From contig JAHDLA010000012.1 of NCBI GenBank assembly GCA_018436705.1, forward strand, positions 1-63,230: 63,230 bases of DNA, written 5' to 3'. The notes below the pieces were generated by a model, which was not told the DNA's origin, ran no database searches, and saw only the letters and a list, made by a program, of their open reading frames with translations. Both the position numbers and the translations under genes were made by a program. Within the stretch, counting starts at the first letter, position 1; the number at the start of each line of letters is the position of its first letter. The stretch is from Sedimentibacter sp. GTDB taxonomy: Bacteria > Bacillota > Clostridia > Tissierellales > Sedimentibacteraceae. Below are positions 1 through 7,628 of the stretch, one piece after another.

Positions 1-63
1 AAGCGGTAAGGCACTAGACTTTGACTCTAGTATGCGTAGGTTCGAATCCTGCCATCCCAGCCA
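1..63 (+). tRNA. tRNA-Gln (TTG), 5' end cut by window
   Basis: The anticodon loop CTTTGAC lies between CTAGA and TCTAG, giving anticodon TTG. The T-arm GTTCGAATCC and the 3' acceptor strand ATCCCA are present and CCA is encoded at 61-63. The 5' acceptor strand lies outside the window. It is the first gene of an eight-tRNA array. Confidence 0.95.
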
Positions 64-77
64 TTTTAATTTATTAT

Positions 78-150
78 GATCCATTAGCTCAGCAGGCAGA
101 GCACTTGACTTTTAATCAAGGTGTCCGGCGTTCGAATCGCCGATGGATCA
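78..150 (+). tRNA. tRNA-Lys (TTT)
   Basis: Acceptor GATCCAT pairs with ATGGATC. The D-arm starts TAGCTCAG, the anticodon loop CTTTTAA gives TTT, and the T-loop is TTCGAAT. No CCA is encoded after the discriminator A150. Confidence 0.96.
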
Positions 151-162
151 TTCAATATAAAT

Positions 163-249
163 GGAGAAGTACTCAAGTGGCCGAAGAGGCTCCCCTGCTA
201 AGGGAGTAGATCTGACAAGGATGCGAGGGTTCAAATCCCTCCTTCTCCG
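163..249 (+). tRNA. tRNA-Ser (GCT)
   Basis: Acceptor GGAGAAG pairs with CTTCTCC and the anticodon loop CTGCTAA gives GCT. A long variable arm is present, as expected for serine tRNAs. The discriminator is G249 and CCA is not encoded. Confidence 0.96.
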
Positions 250-261
250 TTGCTACATATT

Positions 262-335
262 CGGGGCGTAGCGCAGTTTGGTAGCGCATCTGGTTTGGGA
301 CCAGAGGGCCGCGGGTTCAAATCCTGCCGCCCCGA
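262..335 (+). tRNA. tRNA-Pro (TGG)
   Basis: Acceptor CGGGGCG pairs with CGCCCCG. The anticodon stem TCTGG/CCAGA closes loop TTTGGGA, giving TGG. CCA is not encoded. Confidence 0.96.
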
Positions 336-345
336 TACTTAAGAT

Positions 346-422
<77 letters not shown>

Positions 423-441
423 TACCAAAATAATTTGTTTT

Positions 442-515
442 GGGCCTTTAGCTCAGTTGGTTAGAGCGCCCGGCTCATAACCGGTAGGTCCAAGGTTCGA
501 GTCCTTGAAGGCCCA
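442..515 (+). tRNA. tRNA with CAT anticodon (elongator Met or Ile2)
   Basis: Acceptor GGGCCTT pairs with AAGGCCC and loop CTCATAA gives CAT. The fully paired acceptor excludes the initiator type. Whether it is elongator Met or lysidine-modified Ile2 cannot be decided from sequence alone. CCA is not encoded. Confidence 0.9.
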
Positions 516-555
516 CTCTTAACGAATTTTAATTTGATTTGATTAAACTGAATTT

Positions 556-631
556 GCCCAGATAGCTCAGTCGGTAGAGCAGGAGACTGAAAATCTCCGT
601 GTCCGTGGTTCGATTCCGCGTTTGGGCACCA
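556..631 (+). tRNA. tRNA-Phe (GAA)
   Basis: Acceptor GCCCAGA pairs with TTTGGGC (one G-T pair), and stem GGAGA/TCTCC closes loop CTGAAAA, giving GAA. CCA is encoded at 629-631. Confidence 0.96.
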
Positions 632-636
632 TAAGC

Positions 637-664
637 GCAGCTGGAAAATCCGGCTGCATTTTAC
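637..664 (+). terminator. Intrinsic terminator after tRNA-Phe
   Basis: An 8-bp stem GCAGCTGG/CCGGCTGC with a five-base loop is followed by ATTTTACT. It ends the first seven-tRNA transcript. A separate promoter for tRNA-Arg follows. Confidence 0.65.
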
Positions 665-721
665 TATATAATTAGAATTAACCAACCAATTATATTATCT
701 AATGACTTCTTTCTAAAACTA

Positions 722-750
722 TTGATATTTTGGATATAATGTAATATAAT
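722..750 (+). promoter_or_regulatory. Promoter of tRNA-Arg
   Basis: TTGATA at 722-727 and TATAAT at 745-750 are separated by 17 bp, and the tRNA starts 12 bp after the -10 box. This promoter lies outside the prophage, so the reconstituted tRNA-Arg stays expressed in the lysogen. Confidence 0.75.
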
Positions 751-761
751 TAATTCGTTGA

Positions 762-834
762 GGACCATTAGCTCAGGGGATAGAGTGGCAGACTTCGAAT
801 CTGCGCGTCGGGGGTTCGAATCCCTCATGGTTCA
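762..834 (+). tRNA. tRNA-Arg (TCG), prophage integration target
   Basis: Acceptor GGACCAT pairs with ATGGTTC, and stem GCAGA/TCTGC closes loop CTTCGAA, giving TCG. From base 800 onward its sequence is repeated at 30081-30134, so the 3' part is the prophage attachment core and integration leaves an intact tRNA at the left end. CCA is not encoded. Confidence 0.95.
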
Positions 835-853
835 CTAATTGCAAAGGTTGTAG
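800..853 (+). repeat. attL core (54 bp)
   Basis: This stretch runs from the anticodon stem of tRNA-Arg through the T-arm and 19 bp beyond the gene. It is identical to 30081-30134; flanking bases differ on both sides (A versus C before, C versus A after). It lies 100 bp from the integrase stop. Confidence 0.95.
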
Positions 854-880
854 CGTGTAAAATGAGTCGATAAAAAATTG

Positions 881-901
881 ATTCGCCAAAAATTCGCCAA
901 C
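881..901 (+). repeat. Candidate left arm-type integrase site
   Basis: Two direct copies of ATTCGCCAA spaced by two bases form a 21-bp block. The same 21 bp recurs in the same orientation at 29955-29975, just inside the other end. Paired arm sites flanking the core are typical of tyrosine-recombinase phages; the binding role is inferred. Confidence 0.65.
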
Positions 902-914
902 TTAAAAAATAATA

Positions 915-947
915 AAAAGAACCTGAGTGTATAAATTAGGTTCTTTT
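915..947. terminator. Bidirectional terminator between tRNA-Arg and integrase
   Basis: A perfect 10-bp stem AAAAGAACCT/AGGTTCTTTT has a 13-base loop. On the minus strand it is followed by a long T-rich run and serves the integrase; on the plus strand it can end the tRNA-Arg transcript, whose original terminator is now 29 kb away. Confidence 0.8.
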
Positions 948-952
948 GTTAT

Positions 953-2146
953 TTATTGACTGAATACATCATCTAAAACGGAGGTCGCTTCTATATTCGC
1001 TTCTTTCAATAAATGTAGATATATTTCTGTGGTTTTTATAGATGAATGCCCTAATAGTTGCGATACGGTCACTATATCAATACCATTGTTTAGCAAAGTA
1101 GTTGCAAATGTGTGTCTAAGAGCATGAAACTTTCTGTAAGGTATCTCAGCTCTTTTTAATAACCTTTCCCATGACCTTCTTAGATTTTTAGCATCTATAT
1201 ATGTTCCAGTTGATGAAGGGAACAAAATAGTATTTTCTGTATAAGTTGGCCCAAGTAATAACTTTTCTTCAGCAATGAGCTTTTCAAGTTGAATTAACTC
1301 TTTTTCTAGTACTGCATTTATAGTCAGATCACGCTTTGATTTTTTAGTTTTGGTTTTAGTTAATTTTAATTCATAGTGATATTTAGTAGGGGATTCAAAG
1401 ATTTTAACTCTTTTTAGAGTATTTCTTATCTTTATTAAATTATTTTTTATATTCTTTTTCTTGTTAAGGGCTAATATCTCGCCCTCTCTTGCTCCTGTAT
1501 TAACAGCAAACATCATTAAATATCTAATCTTAGTATGTCCAGCTATCTTTTTTAATTTGTTTATCTCATCCACGGTGAAGACTTCTATATTTTTCATATC
1601 TTCTTCATCTTCATCGTCTATGATTTCATCTTCAGGTGGTTTTGGAAGCTTAAGGCCTCTGAGGGGATTCTTTGCAACATAGGATTCAGATTCAGCGTAA
1701 TTAAAGAACTTATTTAGCAGCTTGTGCAGATTTTTAACTTGCGATATTGTTTTATTTTCTTTGAATAACATTTCATTATAACGCTTTTGAATCTGCAACT
1801 TTTTAATATCAGATACAGGAGCAATAGCGTATGGCAGGTCTTCTACATAGTTTCGAAATATTGATTCATAGCGCTCAAACGTGGAGCTACTATTGCCATT
1901 ATATCTCTCGATTTCCCAAATCCATACAAACATTGCTTTGCTTAAGCTTTGCTTGCCTAAGTCTGGATTTACACCCTGTGCAAGCAAATCAAGATATTCT
2001 TTCCTTTTTCTATTTGCGTCGGACTCTGATGTTCCGTAAAAATTTTTATATACTGGTTGACCTTTATTGTTTTCGCCAATTTTCTCACGAATTCGGAAGT
2101 ATTCTTTGTCTCCTGCCTTTGCATTAGTCTTTGGTTTGTTTGCCAT
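953..2146 (-). CDS. int: Tyrosine-type site-specific integrase
   Basis: This 397-residue protein is the phage integrase that recombines attP with the tRNA-Arg attB. The catalytic residues of the family are visible: Arg220 in TGAREGE, His341 and Arg344 in HALRH, His367 in LLGHSS and the nucleophile Tyr376 in TTEIY. The first 60 residues form an arm-binding domain of the type that contacts arm sites, followed by a core-binding helical domain near 65-165. An acidic linker ([12 protein letters not shown], about 174-185) precedes the catalytic domain. It is transcribed leftward toward attL with a ribosome site AAAGGATG before the ATG and a strong terminator behind it. Full length for the family. 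Confidence 0.97.
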   Translation of the reverse strand: MANKPKTNAKAGDKEYFRIREKIGENNKGQPVYKNFYGTSESDANRKRKEYLDLLAQGVNPDLGKQSLSKAMFVWIWEIERYNGNSSSTFERYESIFRNYVEDLPYAIAPVSDIKKLQIQKRYNEMLFKENKTISQVKNLHKLLNKFFNYAESESYVAKNPLRGLKLPKPPEDEIIDDEDEEDMKNIEVFTVDEINKLKKIAGHTKIRYLMMFAVNTGAREGEILALNKKKNIKNNLIKIRNTLKRVKIFESPTKYHYELKLTKTKTKKSKRDLTINAVLEKELIQLEKLIAEEKLLLGPTYTENTILFPSSTGTYIDAKNLRRSWERLLKRAEIPYRKFHALRHTFATTLLNNGIDIVTVSQLLGHSSIKTTEIYLHLLKEANIEATSVLDDVFSQ

Positions 2147-2322
2147 ATTTCATCCTTTCATTTCTGATTATTAAACTTAATACTATCGATTAAGTAATAT
2201 ATAAGCGTACAACGGAAAATTGCGTTCTATTAATTAGCGTTTAATGAAGTTAATCAATGTTTTTTATGGTAAACCAGATAGGCCTGGTAATTTAGCTATA
2301 AGTGACCTCTTTGGTAGTTAGA

Positions 2323-2496
2323 CTATACTATTTCAATAAATTTTCCGCTTGCTTTATCTTCTTCTGTTCTTTGCGTAATACCAATAAATTTTAATTCACC
2401 TCCGCATTTCTTGCCAATTATTTGCCCCAATACAACACAAAACCTTTCAAGATTCGGTTCACCTATAAATGTAAAGTTCGGTTCTTTCTTACCCAT
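2323..2496 (-). CDS. Small conserved-looking protein, 57 aa, unknown
   Basis: I do not recognise this family. The ORF begins with ATG eight bases behind a ribosome site GCGAGGAAT and encodes 57 residues starting MGKKEPNFTFIGEPNLERF. It lies between integrase and the next leftward gene and is codirectional with both. Charged N- and C-termini, one internal cysteine pair and no membrane segment are seen. It fills an otherwise empty 490-bp gap, which together with the good ribosome site argues that it is real. Confidence 0.6.
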   Translation of the reverse strand: MGKKEPNFTFIGEPNLERFCVVLGQIIGKKCGGELKFIGITQRTEEDKASGKFIEIV

Positions 2497-2635
2497 AACA
2501 TTCCTCGCTTTATATAATTTTTTTATTTTGCTTAATATTTCTTCTAAGTCTATTTAATAAACTTATTATATCTTACGTAAATATTCTATAATAATTTCTT
2601 ATTTTCTGATGAAGAGTGAGCGTTATTGTTTAATT

Positions 2636-3046
2636 TTATTTGTCTACAACTTCCGAAGCTTCTTCTAAAAATCGATTGATTATCCCTTTAAGTTTTTTAT
2701 TTTCAGATTTGAGCTTTTTAATTTCTTTTTCTAGATCTGCTTTTTCTAACAGAGAAAAACTTTCAGCTGGAGATGGTTCTTGAGCTTTTCTTTGTAAATA
2801 ATTTTGTATCTCAGGTAAATCAACACCCCGTGCCTCCGCCATTCCTACATACTCAAGAAATCTATTTTGGCAAATATAATATGTCCAGCGGTCTCCTTCA
2901 TCGTCACTCTTCCAAGCTTCACCAAAATAGCTAAACTTTCCGTGTCTTAGTGCCACTCTAAGACCCATGGGTGACATTCTCAATATTGTCGCTGCTTCTG
3001 CTACGGTTATTCTTTCATCATCAGTTGTTAATATCTCCTTTGTCAT
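2636..3046 (-). CDS. HTH DNA-binding protein with C-terminal coiled coil
   Basis: The 136-residue protein has an N-terminal helix-turn-helix of the excisionase/MerR-like type (ITVAEAATILRMSPMGLRVALRHGKF, within about 12-38), a middle part rich in aromatics, and a C-terminal heptad-like coiled coil (about 98-130). It is in the leftward lysogeny operon between integrase and the exonuclease. Its position suggests a role in DNA transactions of integration or excision, but no substrate can be named. The start follows GGGAGGAATTT. Confidence 0.7.
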   Translation of the reverse strand: MTKEILTTDDERITVAEAATILRMSPMGLRVALRHGKFSYFGEAWKSDDEGDRWTYYICQNRFLEYVGMAEARGVDLPEIQNYLQRKAQEPSPAESFSLLEKADLEKEIKKLKSENKKLKGIINRFLEEASEVVDK

Positions 3047-3111
3047 AAATTCCTCCCAAATATATTTGTTTTTTTATTTAGTTTTATTCAATACTTATTT
3101 AATAATCTTTT

Positions 3112-4128
3112 TTATGCCTCCAGAATTAAATCATAAAATACATTTTCGCTTAATATTTGCAAGTCCTGTCCGTTTAGTATAAGTTGTTCTGCTTTTTTTA
3201 ATTTATTACTTTTACCTTCTTTTATATTTGAAACGTAATCCATATTTCCTAAAATTAAATAATTCGTCTGCTTTGTAACATTATTTAAGCAGTGACCGCC
3301 AATATTTGTTACTAATTGAGCTGCTACTTTCCTATCAAGTTTTTCTAGTTTTCCTGTAAATGTACAATATCTGTCATAAAATAAATGTTCAGGATTATGC
3401 TTTGTTGCATCAGATTCTAAATTTTGGAGATTGTAATATTTTTTATTGGAATTGGACCAAAGGGATTCTACGTCGATATCGTTTTTATGTACATAATTAC
3501 ATAAAACAGAGTAGCATTTATGAGTTGTTTCACAATCCGGCAATGCTCTGTGACTGTTTGAAGTGTCAATATTTAAATTTCGTGCAACTGTTGCTAATTT
3601 ATGATTTTCAAAGGCTGGATATATTTTTCTTGATAATCTCATTAAATCAACAAAATCATTTGATAGTCTATAATCTAATTTACTCATTAAACTATCATAT
3701 AAGAAATTGACATCAAAATTAATATTATGTCCTAAAAGAATACTATCTTCAATAAAATCAACAAATTTAGGCAATATATCCTTAGGATATGGAGCGTTGC
3801 TAAGCATTTCATTTGTAATGCCGGTGAGTTGAATAATAAAATCATCAACATAGCAAGCTTTTTTATTTCCTTCACTGTCACAATAATAACTATTGAAACT
3901 TGGTTTTACAAGAGATTCAAAAGAATCAATTATTTCTCCGTCTTTAACTTTAATCGCTGCAATTTCTATAATGTCATCAAATATTTGGTCTAGTCCTGTT
4001 GTCTCAATATCAATAACAATATAATCTTTAGGCAATTCAATTAAATTTTTGCCCTTGTTTCTTATAGGAGCTTTTATGTTTCCAAATTCTATGCTCCCAT
4101 CTTTATTGATAGCGATTCCAAATGGCAT
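3112..4128 (-). CDS. DnaQ-like 3'-5' exonuclease with BRCT domain
   Basis: The 338-residue protein has a DEDD exonuclease domain: Exo I is DIETTGLD (Asp40, Glu42), Exo II is GHNINFDVNFL, and Exo III is HRALPDCETT. The C-terminal 85 residues (about 252-338) look like a BRCT domain as found in DNA ligase and in stand-alone epsilon-like exonucleases (CTFTGKLEKLDR, YLILG, KLKKAEQLI). It would remove nucleotides from 3' ends and bind nicked or end-containing DNA. It is encoded leftward between the repressor and a HTH protein, within the region expressed in lysogens, so it may serve as an accessory fitness or defence gene rather than in phage replication. Start ATG follows TAGGAGGTACATAC. Confidence 0.85.
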   Translation of the reverse strand: MPFGIAINKDGSIEFGNIKAPIRNKGKNLIELPKDYIVIDIETTGLDQIFDDIIEIAAIKVKDGEIIDSFESLVKPSFNSYYCDSEGNKKACYVDDFIIQLTGITNEMLSNAPYPKDILPKFVDFIEDSILLGHNINFDVNFLYDSLMSKLDYRLSNDFVDLMRLSRKIYPAFENHKLATVARNLNIDTSNSHRALPDCETTHKCYSVLCNYVHKNDIDVESLWSNSNKKYYNLQNLESDATKHNPEHLFYDRYCTFTGKLEKLDRKVAAQLVTNIGGHCLNNVTKQTNYLILGNMDYVSNIKEGKSNKLKKAEQLILNGQDLQILSENVFYDLILEA

Positions 4129-4171
4129 GTATGTACCTCCTAATTGATTTTTTATAGATTAAATTTTATAT

Positions 4172-4894
4172 TTAATTATTATTTTTTTCTATCATTTTTT
4201 TGATATTAAATTCAGTAAAATCTGCTACTTTATAGTAAAGGTCTTCAATATCTTGCTTATCATTCAAAATATTTTTATATTCAGGAAAAGCTGTTGAAAT
4301 AAAAAAAACAAAAGCATTAATAGGTACATTTATTATAGAATCCATTATTTCGTTTTGTATTGATTCTGCAAAATCAATACTTGTATCTTTATGATTCAAC
4401 TTATTCATTAATTGTTTTTGAACACCTTCATATTTTAAAGGATCGAGAATAGTATTAATATTTTTTGGTTTAATAGTTTCGTGTTTTAACTGTTCTAAGG
4501 TTGCATCTAAACATGATGTATCTTTTCTTAATTTTTCATACTGCATTACTAATGAATTCATAATAGTTAATAATTGTTTTTTTTTCTCTTCGCTTATTTC
4601 AGTGTTATTTAATTCCTTTTGAACCGCTTCTAATTCATATCGTGTGTTTGTAAGATCCAATTTTCTATTTTTTTGTTTAATAAGCTCTTCCCAACCCGTT
4701 AAAGATGCTGTATTTGTATTTAAGACATGTGAAATTTTCTCTAATATGCTTAACGGAACTTCAATTAAGCCTTTTTCATATTTTCTTATTGCACTTTCTG
4801 TGCGACCTATAGCTTTTCCTAATTGCTTTTGGGTCAAACCTTCTTTTTCTCTTGATGCTTTGATTCGTAGTCCGATTTGTTCATTCTTATTCAA
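4172..4894 (-). CDS. Xre/CI-type prophage repressor
   Basis: The N-terminal 60 residues form a Xre helix-turn-helix (IGLRIKASREKEGLTQKQLGKAIGRTESAIRKYE split across helices 1-3). The rest is helical and lysine-rich with no peptidase residues, so it is not a LexA-type self-cleaving repressor. I choose the TTG at 4892-4894 because GGAGGTG lies five bases upstream; the longer ATG reading starts inside the promoter. The leftward promoter at 4917-4945 reads this gene and has a repressor half-site in its spacer, suggesting autoregulation. Length 240 residues. Confidence 0.88.
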   Translation of the reverse strand: MNKNEQIGLRIKASREKEGLTQKQLGKAIGRTESAIRKYEKGLIEVPLSILEKISHVLNTNTASLTGWEELIKQKNRKLDLTNTRYELEAVQKELNNTEISEEKKKQLLTIMNSLVMQYEKLRKDTSCLDATLEQLKHETIKPKNINTILDPLKYEGVQKQLMNKLNHKDTSIDFAESIQNEIMDSIINVPINAFVFFISTAFPEYKNILNDKQDIEDLYYKVADFTEFNIKKMIEKNNN

Positions 4895-4916
4895 AATAAC
4901 ACCTCCATATGATACA

Positions 4917-5018
4917 AATATAACACAAGCGACATTTAAAATCAATATTTAATTAAAATACATATTGACAACGACATTATAAATGACTATAATTAATAAT
5001 AACAATATTTTAAATGTC
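4917..5018. promoter_or_regulatory. Divergent lysogeny switch: two promoters, three operators
   Basis: Rightward: TTGACA 4965-4970, 17 bp, TATAAT 4988-4993 (perfect consensus). Leftward: TTGATT (complement of 4940-4945), 17 bp, TATATT (complement of 4917-4922). The rightward spacer is almost entirely a near-palindrome, GACATTATAAATGAC at 4973-4987. Degenerate copies of the same site occur at 4931 (GACATTTAAAATCAA), inside the leftward spacer, and inverted at 5004-5018 (AATATTTTAAATGTC). The layout is that of a CI/Cro operator region. Confidence 0.85.
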
Positions 5019-5034
5019 GGAAGGAGGAATGCTT

Positions 5035-5229
5035 ATGATTATTGATACTAAAAAATTAAATTTAATACTTGCAAACAAATGTTTGTCTGTTGGTGAGCTT
5101 GCAGAATTATCAGAAGTTAATACAGTGACGCTTTCAAGGATTAGAAAAGGAACGCAAAAGGCAAGACCACGGACAATAGGAAAAATTGCAAGAGCTTTAA
5201 AAGTTGACGCTGAATTAATAGTGAAATAA
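5035..5229 (+). CDS. Cro-like Xre-family regulator
   Basis: A 64-residue single-domain helix-turn-helix protein (LSVGELAELSEVNTVTLSRI) is the first gene of the rightward operon, opposite the repressor. ATG 5035 is preferred because AAGGAGG (5021-5027) lies seven bases upstream; the earlier ATG at 5029 is too close. By position it is the Cro counterpart acting on the shared operators; that functional call is inferred. Confidence 0.85.
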   Translation: MIIDTKKLNLILANKCLSVGELAELSEVNTVTLSRIRKGTQKARPRTIGKIARALKVDAELIVK

Positions 5230-5290
5230 CCTTGAATATTAATAAAGTCAAATTTGATTACTTTATGGTAAACATAGAAGCAAAAGAAGT

Positions 5291-5434
5291 GTGGAAGTAC
5301 GATATGATAAGGTAAATCAGTGGATAACACAACAAATTTATCATACAATGTCGAAAAGTGGACAAAACATTAGGTATAAGATAAGTGAGTGGCTTAAAAA
5401 TGATAATTTCCAAACTATGCTTAATATTTTTTAA
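5291..5434 (+). CDS. Possible small ORF, 47 aa
   Basis: The 314-bp gap between the Cro-like gene and the next clear gene holds an open frame from GTG 5291 to TAA 5434. The peptide contains WITQQIYHTMSKSGQNIRYK and looks protein-like, but no ribosome site precedes the GTG. It may be the remnant of a larger early gene. Confidence 0.25.
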   Translation: MEVRYDKVNQWITQQIYHTMSKSGQNIRYKISEWLKNDNFQTMLNIF

Positions 5435-5452
5435 AAAAATATAGCGTAAATC

Positions 5453-5480
5453 TTACATGTTAGAAATTGTATAGTATAAT
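5453..5480 (+). promoter_or_regulatory. Possible promoter before the first Xis-like gene
   Basis: TTACAT at 5453-5458 and TATAAT at 5475-5480 are 16 bp apart. It could drive the small-gene operon independently of the Cro promoter. Confidence 0.4.
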
Positions 5481-5543
5481 AACTTATATTTGAACTATTT
5501 ACGGGTAGTGGTGGTTTATTATAAAAAATGGAAGGAGAAAAGT

Positions 5544-5750
5544 ATGAACGAAAAATTAAAAGAACCAAAAAAACTTATGTCAATAGTAGAAGCGGCAAAA
5601 TATTTTGGAATTGGAAGAGATTGCTTATATGCACTTTCTCGAACAGAGCGGGATATACCGATTTTAGTTGTTAATAACAGAAAAAAGGTTAATATTCCCA
5701 AGATGGCCGAATGGCTTGATAATGCGACAGCTGCAGGTCGTGAATTATAG
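5544..5750 (+). CDS. Excisionase-family HTH protein (Tn916 Xis-like), copy 1
   Basis: The 68-residue protein has the winged HTH pattern of Tn916-type excisionases: SIVEAAKYFGIGRDCLYALS, then a basic strand and an AEWLD motif near the C-terminus. ATG 5544 is chosen because AAGGAGA lies seven bases upstream; the earlier ATG in frame has no site. A paralogue is at 9416-9610. One of the two is probably the phage excisionase; the other may be an early regulator. Confidence 0.75.
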   Translation: MNEKLKEPKKLMSIVEAAKYFGIGRDCLYALSRTERDIPILVVNNRKKVNIPKMAEWLDNATAAGREL

Positions 5751-5761
5751 GAGGTACCTTG

Positions 5762-5977
5762 ATGGTGAAAGCGCAAACAGTTGAACAGTATCAAATCATA
5801 AAATGGTTGGAGCAAAACTTTTACATTGAAGCTCTGAAAATATCTCTTATTGATAAAGCTACGGTACTCATTGAGGATATGAATGGAGAAGCGGCAACAG
5901 TTAGATACAAAGGTGAAAATGATATCATGTTAGAATATGAAAGCAAATTGAATAGGGAGAGTGAACAAAGTGCCTGA
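5762..5977 (+). CDS. Small early protein, 71 aa, unknown
   Basis: Not recognised. AGGAGG overlaps the stop of the Xis-like gene and sits seven bases before ATG 5762 (a TTG directly before it is closer). It begins MVKAQTVEQYQIIKWLEQNF, is predicted mixed helix/strand, and has no membrane segment. The next small ORF overlaps its end by eight bases, so the genes are translationally coupled. Confidence 0.6.
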   Translation: MVKAQTVEQYQIIKWLEQNFYIEALKISLIDKATVLIEDMNGEAATVRYKGENDIMLEYESKLNRESEQSA

Positions 5978-6122
5978 GCACAGAATCAAAGCTTATAGGA
6001 ATAAGATTAAGGCTGTAGGATTGCAAGGGGAAGAATTACGCCAGTACATAATTAAAAACTTTCAGGAACTGGGGTTCCCAAAGAAAGGAACGGCAATGTG
6101 GTTTTATCACAATTGTTTATAA
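5970..6122 (+). CDS. Small early protein, 50 aa, unknown
   Basis: GTG start overlapping the previous stop; AGGGAGA lies nine bases upstream. The peptide is basic (HRIKAYRNKIKAVGLQGEEL) and ends AMWFYHNCL. It is not recognised. It is the last gene before a strong hairpin at 6158. Confidence 0.5.
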   Translation: MPEHRIKAYRNKIKAVGLQGEELRQYIIKNFQELGFPKKGTAMWFYHNCL

Positions 6123-6157
6123 AATTAATACATGTTAGATGTTGCATCAGATTTTCT

Positions 6158-6207
6158 TAAACATCACAAATTATTATTCGATGAATAGTGGTTTGTGGTG
6201 TTTTTGT
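6158..6207 (+). terminator. Intrinsic terminator in the early region
   Basis: A 12-bp stem AAACATCACAAA/TTTGTGGTGTTT (one G-T pair) with a 21-base loop is followed by TTTTGTTTTC. It would separate the immediate-early genes from the following set and is a candidate site for antitermination. Confidence 0.75.
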
Positions 6208-6248
6208 TTTCTTAAGGAATTAAAGATTTGATTAAAGGAGTGTGAAAC

Positions 6249-6374
6249 ATGAACGAAAGAGAATTTTTACAGGGAGAAATAAAAAAAACGGTTGATCGGT
6301 TGCATGATGTAGAATTTTTAAAGATGCTATGTGGTTTGTTGAATGAAATTTATAGGAGGGGAGATAAAAAATGA
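6249..6374 (+). CDS. Small early protein, 41 aa, unknown
   Basis: ATG 6249 follows AGGAGTGTGAAAC. The charged helical peptide (MNEREFLQGEIKKTVDRLHD) ends in ATGA shared with the next start, so the two are coupled. Not recognised. Confidence 0.5.
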   Translation: MNEREFLQGEIKKTVDRLHDVEFLKMLCGLLNEIYRRGDKK

Positions 6375-6691
6375 TTGCAGCAAAGGCAGGTTATGATATA
6401 AAAAAATATGAGGTTAAGAATTTTCTATCCGAAGGTATGAGAAAAATCGAAAGACAAATTATAAATGTAAATTCTGAAATGGCAATGGATTCGTACGATG
6501 AAGTTTATACAGAAGAAGAACAGAATTTCATGGCGATGCAAGTAACCAAGTTTAACATTATTAAAATGTTGTTAGAAACAGATGATAAAGAGCGCATAAT
6601 TTTTCTGTATGATTTTCTCAATGCTTATTTGAAGGATAAAAAATCAAATACAAAGCAAAACACAAATAAAAGGGGAAAGTTATATGAATGA
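6371..6691 (+). CDS. Early protein, 106 aa, unknown
   Basis: Not recognised. It starts in the ATGA overlap with the preceding small ORF and has GGAGGGGAG upstream. It is mostly helical and acidic in the middle (DSYDEVYTEEEQ) with a lysine/asparagine-rich tail. No motif is visible. The next ORF overlaps its end. Confidence 0.65.
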   Translation: MIAAKAGYDIKKYEVKNFLSEGMRKIERQIINVNSEMAMDSYDEVYTEEEQNFMAMQVTKFNIIKMLLETDDKERIIFLYDFLNAYLKDKKSNTKQNTNKRGKLYE

Positions 6692-6851
6692 AGATATAAA
6701 AGAAATTACCAAGTTATTAGAACTACAAAAAGATTATATATTAGTTAAAAAAGTTTTAGCATATGTAAAAGCATATATTCATTATAAAAAAATGATTGAA
6801 AACAAAAAGCAGCTCAACGACCAAGTAAAAGCTGCAAATGCTACAAGATAA
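6684..6851 (+). CDS. Small coiled-coil protein, 55 aa, unknown
   Basis: ATG 6684 follows AGGGGAAAGTTAT and overlaps the preceding gene. The peptide is a single lysine-rich helix (NEDIKEITKLLELQKDYI, then KKMIENKKQLNDQVK). Not recognised. Confidence 0.5.
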   Translation: MNEDIKEITKLLELQKDYILVKKVLAYVKAYIHYKKMIENKKQLNDQVKAANATR

Positions 6852-6903
6852 ATATATCTTATATTGTTAATTAATTCAAGTAAAATTTTAGGAGATGATT
6901 AAT

Positions 6904-7485
6904 ATGAAAGAACAATTATATTTACAAGCGTTAGCTAACGTATTGAAAACAGCAAATGAAACACAGGATTATACTAAAGAAAATATTAAAAAAATTGTAA
7001 TATATGGTGTTAAATATACTAATACTCATTGCCTCGTAGGGGTTGCAGAAACTTTCTACAACCTCGTGATAGAAATACATGATTTTATTGGATTTCTGAC
7101 ACCAAACGAATTTATGAATATATTTCCGGTTGAGAAAGAGTATAACGGTCATAAATACGAGTGTAAGGATTATTTTTACACCATGGAGTATCTAAACACC
7201 CTTGAAAGAGACAAGCCTATTAAAGACCAAAATATTGACAATGGCAGTGTTATAGGATTTCTATGGGAGTATCATAATTGGGAAGTGAGAAGGTTTACAG
7301 TTGCTTTGACTACAGCTATAGAACGTATGCAGATGGTTCAAGGATTGCCAACAATGTTTGATAGCCTTGGAATTGAAACTCAAACATTATATGAAAGTAA
7401 TGGCAGTCAATTCTTATTGAATGCTAATGGCAGGACGACCGCTTTACGTAAGCCGTTGCCAAAATACTTAAGGCAGTTGAAATAA
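6904..7485 (+). CDS. Early protein, 193 aa, unknown
   Basis: I do not recognise this family. ATG 6904 is preferred over 6895 because AGGAG at 6890-6894 leaves a nine-base spacing. The protein is soluble, mixed alpha/beta, with several aromatic clusters (YECKDYFYTMEYL; WEYHNWEVRRF) and no membrane segment or obvious catalytic motif. It lies among many small early genes upstream of the replication module. Confidence 0.7.
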   Translation: MKEQLYLQALANVLKTANETQDYTKENIKKIVIYGVKYTNTHCLVGVAETFYNLVIEIHDFIGFLTPNEFMNIFPVEKEYNGHKYECKDYFYTMEYLNTLERDKPIKDQNIDNGSVIGFLWEYHNWEVRRFTVALTTAIERMQMVQGLPTMFDSLGIETQTLYESNGSQFLLNANGRTTALRKPLPKYLRQLK

Positions 7486-7505
7486 CAGGAAAGGACGGTT
7501 TTATT

Positions 7506-7613
7506 ATGAATGAAAATTTAGAGGAAATTATGGAACTACTAAGGCAATCTCAGGATGCCGAATTTACACAATTAGTATTGAGATTTGTTAAAAGATATTT
7601 AAATAAAAATTAA
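7506..7613 (+). CDS. Small acidic-then-basic helical protein, 35 aa
   Basis: ATG 7506 follows AGGAAAGGACGGTTTTATT. The peptide MNENLEEIMELLRQSQDAEF continues into a basic C-terminus. Not recognised; size makes the call uncertain. Confidence 0.4.
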   Translation: MNENLEEIMELLRQSQDAEFTQLVLRFVKRYLNKN

Positions 7614-7628
7614 AAGGAGCGTATAAAG

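Noticed and set aside
461..685. A 74-residue minus-strand ORF across tRNA genes
   Set aside because: It is antisense to tRNA-Met/Ile2 and tRNA-Phe and is a typical spurious ORF of tRNA clusters.
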